Shown here piece by piece: positions 1-4,223 of a stretch of DNA of 5,708 nt; within the stretch, counting starts at the first letter, position 1; every line of letters starts with the position of its first letter. The notes beneath the pieces are model-generated. The model saw nothing but the letters and a program-made list of their open reading frames with translations. It had not been told where the DNA came from and searched no databases. The DNA is taken from NCBI GenBank assembly GCA_937894825.1, contig CALCQT010000135.1, positions 1-5,708 on the forward strand, read 5' to 3'. This stretch comes from an uncultured Anaerolineaceae bacterium (GTDB taxonomy: Bacteria > Chloroflexota > Anaerolineae > Anaerolineales > Anaerolineaceae). The position numbers were made by a program, and so were the translations under genes.

Positions 1-60
1 AACTTTCCGTTCAATTCATCCTGGAATTCAGAGCAAACCGCAGAAAGTGCAAAAAAGAAT

Positions 61-2091
61 ATGTGCGGCGCCAGGAGTCGAATTAAAGGAATCAAAGCTG
101 TAACCTTTTACCTGTTTCTTGTTTGTGTTGCAGGGGTGGGGATGGCTGCGTTGCCGAAAGCAAAAATCGTTCGGCTGCCGGGCATCGTGAGCGCAGCGAG
201 CCTGACAAGTGCTACAAGTATCGACGTTCCCCTTGATCTGCGCAATTTTGATTTCGAAAAAAGCATTCTGAGCATTGAAAATTCCCTGAAATGGGAAAGT
301 TATGCCCCTAACGATTTTACAGCTGGCACAACGGACGAATCGGGAATGACGCGTCCCGGTGAGTTTTCCCTCGTTCCATACGCCACGTACCGGTTGCGGC
401 TGCTTTTACCAGCCGGTCGAACGTATAGCATTTCATGGAACATCGATGACGATTTGACGTTGCTGTTCATTAACGGGCAGCAGGCGGACCTGAAGGGACC
501 GCCCGGAACGGCAAGCGAAACAAGCATATTGCGTCAGGTCGATACCGCTTATACTTTTACAGTCGTTGATGAAGAGGCGGATATCCTTGTTCGTACGAAC
601 AATTCCAACGATCGCGGCGGCGAGCGATCGCCCAGGCTTTTCCTCGGGTCCAATGAAAATATTCAACGGAAGCTGCAAACGGATGTGTTTACAACATCCT
701 TCATCATGGGATGTCTGTTCACCGCAGCCCTTTTCCATTTCGCATTGTATATCGTGAATCGCCGCCGCAAAATCGAGCTGATTTACTCTGTTTGCTGCAT
801 GCTGACGCTTCTTGCCATGAACAGGCTGATCCAGCTGTTTTTTCCGGGCTATGATTGGCAGGTTGCCTCGCGGATTACCTATCTTGCCCACTATGCCGCT
901 TTTGGAACGCTGATGATGCTGTTCGAAAAGCTTTTTCCGACACTTTTACATCGGCGGCTCATGCGGTATTACTATCTCTTTTGCGCATACTTTATGTTGT
1001 CAACCATCGTGCTTGGCAGAGAAGTATATTTCGGATTGATCGGGTACTTTGACGTGGCTTCCTTTGCAGTCGGCTTCTATGTGATGATTCGTCTCGTGAT
1101 CGGAACGGGGCGCAAGAAAGTGCAGCGCCTGCTTGCCTTGATCGGGCTATTGGTGCTTCTCCTGTTTGGGATCAATGACTTCTTCTACAATCATAATCTG
1201 CCCTCCTTCGGTCCGGTATGGGGCATGTATTTCACCGCGCCAATTGGCATGGTGTTTTTTGTGTTTTGTTACGCCCTGTTGCTGGCGCTGGACAATACTG
1301 AGGCGGAGCAAGCCGCCCTTGAAGCCCATCTACGCGAAGAAAATCTGACCAATCAAAACGCCGCGTTGGACCGTTTGAATCTTTTGAAAAATGAGCTGAT
1401 GGCGACGGTTTCCCATGAAACGCGTACCTCATTGGCCGTTTTGTCCGGCTACACGGAGCTGATCGCCAAAGATTTGCGGCGGAAGGGCGTGGATGATCAG
1501 ACCGCCAAAGACCTTGACCGGATTGCCGACGAGGTGCAGCGTGTCGCCGCCATCGTTGCGGAAATGCAGAATATTTCAAAAGAAAATACCCGGGTGACAG
1601 CTAAAGTTCCGATCCAACTCAAGGAGATTCTTGCGCAGAGTGCAAGCATGTACGCACCTCTGTTGGCACGAAAAAACAACGTGCTGATCGAAACGCTGCC
1701 CGAAACGCTGCCGCCGGTCGTCGGGTGCGCTTCCGAGTTGACGCAGGTGATGTTTAACCTGCTGCAAAACGCGGACAGGCATACTGAAAACGGCAGTATC
1801 CTCTTATCCGCCAATGCCGGCGAAACCTGTGTGGCGGTAACCGTCGCCGACACCGGGATGGGAATCTCGCCGGATCTTTTGCCCAGGGTGCTGGAGCGGG
1901 GCGTGAGCGGCCGCGCGGAAGGAAACGGCATCGGACTCGCGGTCTGTAAAGAGATTATTGACACGCATGGCGGGACGATTGAAGTTCGGAGTGAACCCGG
2001 CGCGGGAACAGCGGTGACTTTTACTTTGCCGATTGAAAAGCGGGCCGGGAGCACAGCGCTGACGCCTGTTGCTGAGATGACAGAAGGATAG
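61..2091 (+). CDS. Membrane sensor histidine kinase with 7TMR-DISM-like sensor
   Basis: Sensor kinase expected to autophosphorylate on a histidine and pass the phosphate to a response regulator, presumably the one encoded downstream. A signal-peptide-like hydrophobic stretch (about residues 12-30) precedes an extracellular beta-rich domain (about 55-200) with the pattern typical of 7TMR-DISM extracellular regions (FINGQ, GG, LGS). Seven hydrophobic helices follow (about 211-231, 237-260, 273-293, 304-320, 323-348, 358-377, 390-411), then a coiled-coil linker and HisKA with His452 in SHETRTSL. E453 and T456 keep the E-x-x-T phosphatase pattern; Ser457 replaces the usual proline. HATPase motifs are present: N570 (N box), D597-T-G-x-G (G1), GNGIGL at 621-626 (G2), GAGT at 647-650. 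The SD before this ATG is weak and the frame is open to the left edge, so the start is uncertain. The signal is unknown; family assignment is firm. Confidence 0.93.
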   Translation: MCGARSRIKGIKAVTFYLFLVCVAGVGMAALPKAKIVRLPGIVSAASLTSATSIDVPLDLRNFDFEKSILSIENSLKWESYAPNDFTAGTTDESGMTRPGEFSLVPYATYRLRLLLPAGRTYSISWNIDDDLTLLFINGQQADLKGPPGTASETSILRQVDTAYTFTVVDEEADILVRTNNSNDRGGERSPRLFLGSNENIQRKLQTDVFTTSFIMGCLFTAALFHFALYIVNRRRKIELIYSVCCMLTLLAMNRLIQLFFPGYDWQVASRITYLAHYAAFGTLMMLFEKLFPTLLHRRLMRYYYLFCAYFMLSTIVLGREVYFGLIGYFDVASFAVGFYVMIRLVIGTGRKKVQRLLALIGLLVLLLFGINDFFYNHNLPSFGPVWGMYFTAPIGMVFFVFCYALLLALDNTEAEQAALEAHLREENLTNQNAALDRLNLLKNELMATVSHETRTSLAVLSGYTELIAKDLRRKGVDDQTAKDLDRIADEVQRVAAIVAEMQNISKENTRVTAKVPIQLKEILAQSASMYAPLLARKNNVLIETLPETLPPVVGCASELTQVMFNLLQNADRHTENGSILLSANAGETCVAVTVADTGMGISPDLLPRVLERGVSGRAEGNGIGLAVCKEIIDTHGGTIEVRSEPGAGTAVTFTLPIEKRAGSTALTPVAEMTEG

Positions 2092-2144
2092 GATTTCAGC
2101 ACGGCGCATGTATTTACGCTAACGCACATAAAAAGTTTTTGCGG

Positions 2145-2173
2145 TTGACAACGGGTCTGCCTCAGAGTAGACT
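2145..2173 (+). promoter_or_regulatory. Sigma-70-type promoter immediately upstream of a terminator hairpin
   Basis: TTGACA (2145-2150) is a perfect -35 box. A 17-base spacer leads to TAGACT (2168-2173), which matches TATAAT at four of six positions. Transcription would begin near 2180, only about ten bases before the hairpin at 2191. The promoter lies after the kinase stop codon and could serve the response regulators if RNA polymerase reads through, or could make a short RNA of about 50 bases. The motif is seen directly; activity is inferred. Confidence 0.5.
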
Positions 2174-2190
2174 TGTCGATCGTGTTCACC

Positions 2191-2228
2191 AAAACGAACC
2201 TTGCATTTTAGCAAGGCTCGTTTTTTTT
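2191..2228 (+). terminator. Intrinsic terminator (or attenuator) after the kinase gene
   Basis: CGAACCTTGC (2195-2204) pairs with GCAAGGCTCG (2211-2220) with one A-C mismatch around a six-base loop, followed by eight Ts (2221-2228). Four As (2191-2194) can extend the stem into the T-run, so it could also act on the opposite strand. The core stem recurs in the terminators at 3089 and 3951. It ends kinase transcription and, because a promoter lies just upstream, could also attenuate transcription into the response-regulator leader. Confidence 0.75.
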
Positions 2229-2253
2229 GTCTGTTTTTTGGTCAAATTATAAA

Positions 2254-2271
2254 TTGAACGAAGTGTGAACG
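2254..2271 (+). promoter_or_regulatory. Candidate direct-repeat operator for an OmpR-type regulator
   Basis: TGAACG occurs at 2255-2260 and again at 2266-2271, an 11-base period, in the leader of response regulator copy 1. OmpR/PhoB-type regulators commonly bind tandem half-sites about one helical turn apart, so this could be an autoregulatory site. The repeat is short, and the matching position of copy 2 (about 3140-3165) does not keep it, so this is a weak inference. Confidence 0.25.
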
Positions 2272-2310
2272 TGCACGGAAACGATCGGGCTTTATCTTTT
2301 CCATAAAAAA

Positions 2311-2324
2311 GAGCGTCAACGCTC
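2311..2324 (+). promoter_or_regulatory. Small hairpin just before the response-regulator start
   Basis: GAGCG (2311-2315) and CGCTC (2320-2324) form a perfect five-base-pair stem with a four-base TCAA loop, ending four bases before the ATG at 2329 and 13 bases before the ATG at 2338. It occupies the place where a Shine-Dalgarno sequence would be expected; no GGAG-type site is seen here. It could lower initiation. The stem is short, and copy 2 keeps only its right arm (3201-3206). Confidence 0.25.
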
Positions 2325-2328
2325 AGAG

Positions 2329-2763
2329 ATGAGTGAGATGAGCAGTATCTTATTAGTTGAGGATAATGAAGAACTCAATGAGATCAACCGCCGTATGCTG
2401 GTATATGAAGGATATGAAGTCCTGACCGCGCGTACGCTGGTTGACGCACGAAAACTGCTTTCTGCCCGCAAGCCGGATGTGATCTTGCTGGACGTGATTA
2501 TGCCAGACGGCGACGGTATCGACTTTTGCGGCGAAATTCGCGAGACTACCGACGCGCATATTCTTTTTCTTACCTCGAAAGATGCGGATGTAGATCGGAT
2601 CCGCGGCCTGGATTCCGGCGGAGACGACTATATCACTAAACCTTACAAACTGGAAGAAATGCTTTCGCGGGTGCGGGCAGCGCTGCGGCGGCGGAGCATG
2701 GCGCCCTGCATTATACGACGAACTGCGCGCGTCGGAGCATGGGTGTGGCGCAGGTCCCGGTAA
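2329..2763 (+). CDS. Response regulator copy 1, receiver part (split from its DNA-binding domain)
   Basis: Receiver domain of an OmpR-type response regulator that would accept phosphate from the upstream kinase. All key residues are present, counted from this ATG: acidic pair E11/D12, phospho-acceptor D55 in LLDVIMPDGDG, T82, and K104 in TKP. The receiver ends near residue 122. Residues after about 126 (PCIIRR to the end) are out-of-frame sequence created by a 41-bp insertion, which also brings the stop. Removing 41 bp joins this frame to the winged-helix domain and gives 227 codons from the ATG at 2338, normal for an OmpR-type regulator. That second ATG aligns with the start of copy 2 and is the likelier start. 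Neither ATG has a clear SD. The product may be a stand-alone phosphorylatable receiver or simply a gene remnant. Confidence 0.8.
   Translation: MSEMSSILLVEDNEELNEINRRMLVYEGYEVLTARTLVDARKLLSARKPDVILLDVIMPDGDGIDFCGEIRETTDAHILFLTSKDADVDRIRGLDSGGDDYITKPYKLEEMLSRVRAALRRRSMAPCIIRRTARVGAWVWRRSR
2692..2742 (+). repeat. 41-bp insertion bounded by a 10-bp direct repeat
   Basis: CGGAGCATGG occurs at 2692-2701 and again at 2733-2742, exactly 41 bases apart, with 31 bases between the copies. The paralogous gene downstream has neither the second repeat nor the 31 bases. Its codons align in frame on both sides if one repeat plus the 31 bases is removed (RRRS-MG here, RRRS-LG in copy 2). Since 41 is not a multiple of three, the insertion separates receiver and DNA-binding domains into different frames. 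It looks like a duplication with filler DNA or a small insertion with target duplication. Deletion between the repeats would restore the gene. Confidence 0.85.
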
Positions 2764-3062
2764 AGACGCTGACGCTGGGGCCGCTGACGCTGGACACGGT
2801 TGCAATGCGGGGCTATCTTAACGGTGAGGACTTGCTGCTCAAGCCGAAAGAGTTCGCCATCCTGCGTCTGCTGGTGGAAAATGAAGGCGATACGATTCCG
2901 GGCGAAACGTTGTATTTGGCGGCCTGGAAACAGCCGATGTTCAACGATGGCAACGCGCTCTGGACGCAGATTTCCCGGTTGAAAAAGAAATTGAAGCCTG
3001 AGGCAAGTTTGGTTTTGCGTTCTTCCCGCAGGGAAGGATACATGCTACAGGTGCTGCGATAA
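2739..3062 (+). CDS. Response regulator copy 1, winged-helix DNA-binding part
   Basis: C-terminal Trans_reg_C (OmpR/PhoB-type) winged-helix domain. It shows the usual order: a beta-rich start (TLGPLTLDT), the strand pair around YLNGEDLLLKPKEFAILRLL, a helix with LYLAAW, the recognition-helix region ALWTQISRLKKKL, and a C-terminal wing ending RREGYMLQVL. The frame overlaps the receiver frame by 25 bases. The ATG at 2739 lies only one base after GGAG (2734-2737), but a GTG at 2745 is seven bases from the same GGAG and would be a good start, so independent translation is possible. Alternatively it is only the detached 3' half of a broken gene. A regulator without its receiver could not be controlled by phosphorylation. 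Loop and recognition-helix residues differ from the common OmpR pattern (for example PMFND before the helix), so its DNA site is not predictable. Confidence 0.75.
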   Translation: MGVAQVPVKTLTLGPLTLDTVAMRGYLNGEDLLLKPKEFAILRLLVENEGDTIPGETLYLAAWKQPMFNDGNALWTQISRLKKKLKPEASLVLRSSRREGYMLQVLR

Positions 3063-3088
3063 GCTTGCTAGATAATAGCAATTTCCTT

Positions 3089-3122
3089 GAACTTTGCATA
3101 CCGGCAAGGTTCGCTTTTTTTT
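3089..3122 (+). terminator. Intrinsic terminator after response regulator copy 1
   Basis: GAACTTTGC (3089-3097) pairs with GCAAGGTTC (3104-3112), nine pairs including one T-G wobble, followed shortly by eight Ts (3115-3122). It lies 27 bases after the stop of the winged-helix part and resembles the hairpins at 2191 and 3951 in stem sequence. Confidence 0.8.
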
Positions 3123-3242
3123 CCTGTTTCTCTGTTCCAATTAATATTGCACTGAGGGCGATCCGGCGCGGATACGAGAAGGCGCAGAAAAATGACGCCG
3201 ACGCTCCGCCCTGCGGAAAGATCATCCATCCCGGAGAAGAGA

Positions 3243-3515
3243 ATGATGAGAAGCGTCTTACTGGTTGAGGGCAATGAAGAGCTCAACGAAGTCAATTATT
3301 GTGCGCTGGCGCGCGATGGGTACGAGGTCCTGAACGCACGCACGCTGACAGGAGCGCGGGAGCTGCTTTTTATCCGAAAGCCGGAGGTCATTTTGCTGGA
3401 TGTGGTTATGCCCGATGGGGATGGTATTGATTTCTGTAATGAGATCCGCGTACGGACGCATATCTCCTCATCCTCTCTTCACGGGCGAAGCAGGAAGACC
3501 GGAGCCGCTGTCTGA
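3243..3515 (+). pseudogene. Response regulator copy 2, truncated receiver
   Basis: N-terminal two thirds of a receiver domain paralogous to copy 1. The start is ATG 3243 or 3246, with GGAG at 3233-3236 giving good spacing; in-frame ATGs further upstream (3192) lack support. The phospho-acceptor motif LLDVVMPDGDG is kept, but the acidic pair of copy 1 (VEDNEE) reads VEGNEE, losing one metal-binding aspartate. After HIS, at about 3460, the reading frame departs from copy 1. A net insertion of two bases relative to copy 1 between about 3460 and 3490 leads to the TGA at 3513. There is also an in-frame loss of two codons just before. Allowing for the frameshift, the whole gene would be 226 codons. 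With both pocket loss and frameshift, a working phospho-switch is unlikely. Confidence 0.8.
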
Positions 3516-3535
3516 TTAGCGGCGGCGACGACTTC

Positions 3536-3925
3536 ATGACCGAGCCCCATAAAACGGAGGATATGCTATCGCGCGTGCGGACGGCGCTGCGGCGGCGCAG
3601 CCTTGGCCTGGTGAAATCGCCGCTGAAGACGGTGACCATCGGGCCGCTGACGCTGGACACAGTGACGGGGCGAGCATCTCTCAACGGCACGGACCTGCTG
3701 CTAGAACCGAAAGCGTTCGCGATTCTGCGCCTGCTGGCGATCAATGAAGGCAATTGGGTCCCGGTCGAAAAGCTGTATTTGACTGCCTGGAAAAAGCCGA
3801 TGTTCAATGACTGCAGCGCGCTTCGGACGCAGATTTCCCGTCTGAAAAAGAAACTTGCGCCGGAGAAATGTCTGGTTTTGCTTTTTTCGCGCGATGAAGG
3901 AGCTGTGCTGCAGCTATTACTGTAA
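3536..3925 (+). pseudogene. Response regulator copy 2, receiver end plus winged-helix domain
   Basis: Out-of-frame continuation of copy 2. The homologous reading resumes upstream of this ATG (GGDDFMTEPHK) and runs through the last receiver helix (EDMLSRVRTALRRRS) and a winged-helix Trans_reg_C domain (GPLTLDT, LLLEPKAFAILRLL, LYLTAW, ALRTQISRLKKKL). The ATG at 3536 aligns with an internal receiver residue and has no SD, so it is probably not a true start. The receiver lysine has become glutamate (TEP where copy 1 has TKP), and the C-terminal wing reads RDEGAVLQ where copy 1 has RREGYMLQ, losing the conserved tyrosine. Unlike copy 1, the linker is uninterrupted, which defines the 41-bp insertion there. 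Best read as the 3' half of a decaying paralogue; expression as a separate DNA-binding protein is possible but unsupported. Confidence 0.75.
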
Positions 3926-3950
3926 GCTTGTTTGATGATAGAAACCTCCG

Positions 3951-3982
3951 CGAACCTTGCAATACGGCAAGGTTTGTTTTTT
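3951..3982 (+). terminator. Intrinsic terminator after response regulator copy 2
   Basis: CGAACCTTGC (3951-3960) pairs with GCAAGGTTTG (3967-3976), ten pairs including one G-T wobble, with a six-base loop and six Ts (3977-3982). It lies 25 bases after the stop at 3923-3925 and should separate the regulator unit from the downstream surface-protein gene. Confidence 0.82.
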
Positions 3983-4223
3983 ATATGCTTTTCATTGCTA
4001 TTATTCTTGCGTTGTAAATACCTGACACTTCTTTTTTTGCAGTTTGTTGAAAGATATAAAAGATAATATTTGAACGCGTAGACTCGGAGTGGTCAGGCAT
4101 TTTTTTATTGAACTTTTTGTGTGCGCGAATACCCGTTGCCGTGAAGGCGGATGGATGGTGCGGGTTTGCGGCACAGAAGCTTATCACGAAAAACTGGACG
4201 GTTCAGGCAGCGTGGAGGTTAAG
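3983..4223 (+). other. Gene-free spacer with a long-range inverted repeat and T-run
   Basis: No convincing gene is seen on either strand. CCTGACAC (4021-4028) can pair with GTGGTCAGG (4089-4097) with one bulged base, enclosing about 60 bases. Seven Ts follow closely (4100-4106), so the pair may form the outer stem of a structured RNA or an unusual terminator. The enclosed stretch is AT-rich (4041-4070) and has promoter-like TTGAAA and GATAAT elements, but they are too close together to be one promoter. The rest (4107-4223) is the leader of the VWA gene and ends in its GGAGG. I do not recognise a known riboswitch here. Confidence 0.3.

Larger units (their letters stand above)
2229..3982 (+). 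repeat. Tandem duplication: two leader-regulator-terminator units
   Basis: Unit 1 (about 2229-3122) and unit 2 (about 3123-3982) are colinear paralogues. Similarity begins in the leader: CTGTTT followed by TC-AATTA, then CGGA-ACGA, then an A-run and ACGCTC (2319-2324 against 3201-3206). It continues through the response regulator (49 of the first 68 residues identical by my count) and past the stop codon, where TAAGCTTG and the terminator hairpin are shared. Copy 2 has 26 more bases between ACGCTC and the aligned start codon, and these contain its GGAG ribosome-binding site. Divergence is substantial, so the duplication is not recent. Confidence 0.85.

Noticed and set aside
433..891. 152-codon open frame on the minus strand
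   Set aside because: Opposite the kinase sensor and first membrane helices; low-complexity antisense reading with no domain or SD.
1497..2192. 231-codon open frame on the minus strand
   Set aside because: It lies opposite the kinase HisKA/HATPase region, whose motifs are unambiguous on the plus strand, and its translation shows no recognisable domain.
2692..2742. Insertion sequence or transposon remnant at the 41-bp insertion
   Set aside because: Only 31 bases between the repeats, with no clear terminal inverted repeats; too short to assign to a mobile family.
2353..2805. 150-codon open frame on the minus strand
   Set aside because: Opposite the receiver domain of regulator copy 1; no family resemblance.
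3406..3807. 133-codon open frame on the minus strand
   Set aside because: Antisense to regulator copy 2, arginine/serine-rich shadow of GC-rich codons; no supporting signals.
3981..4187. Small minus-strand open frame in the spacer (68 codons)
   Set aside because: It begins in the VWA leader and runs through the inverted repeat and AT-rich spacer; no recognisable domain and no convincing ribosome-binding site.
4155..4223. Upstream in-frame ATG as start of the VWA gene
   Set aside because: AAGG at 4144-4147 is a weaker SD than GGAGG before 4224, and the added residues push the signal peptide even further from the N-terminus.
4108..4223. Possible cyclic-di-GMP-type riboswitch in the VWA leader
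   Set aside because: A few short G-rich and GCAC motifs recall such elements, but the conserved core and paired helices are not found.
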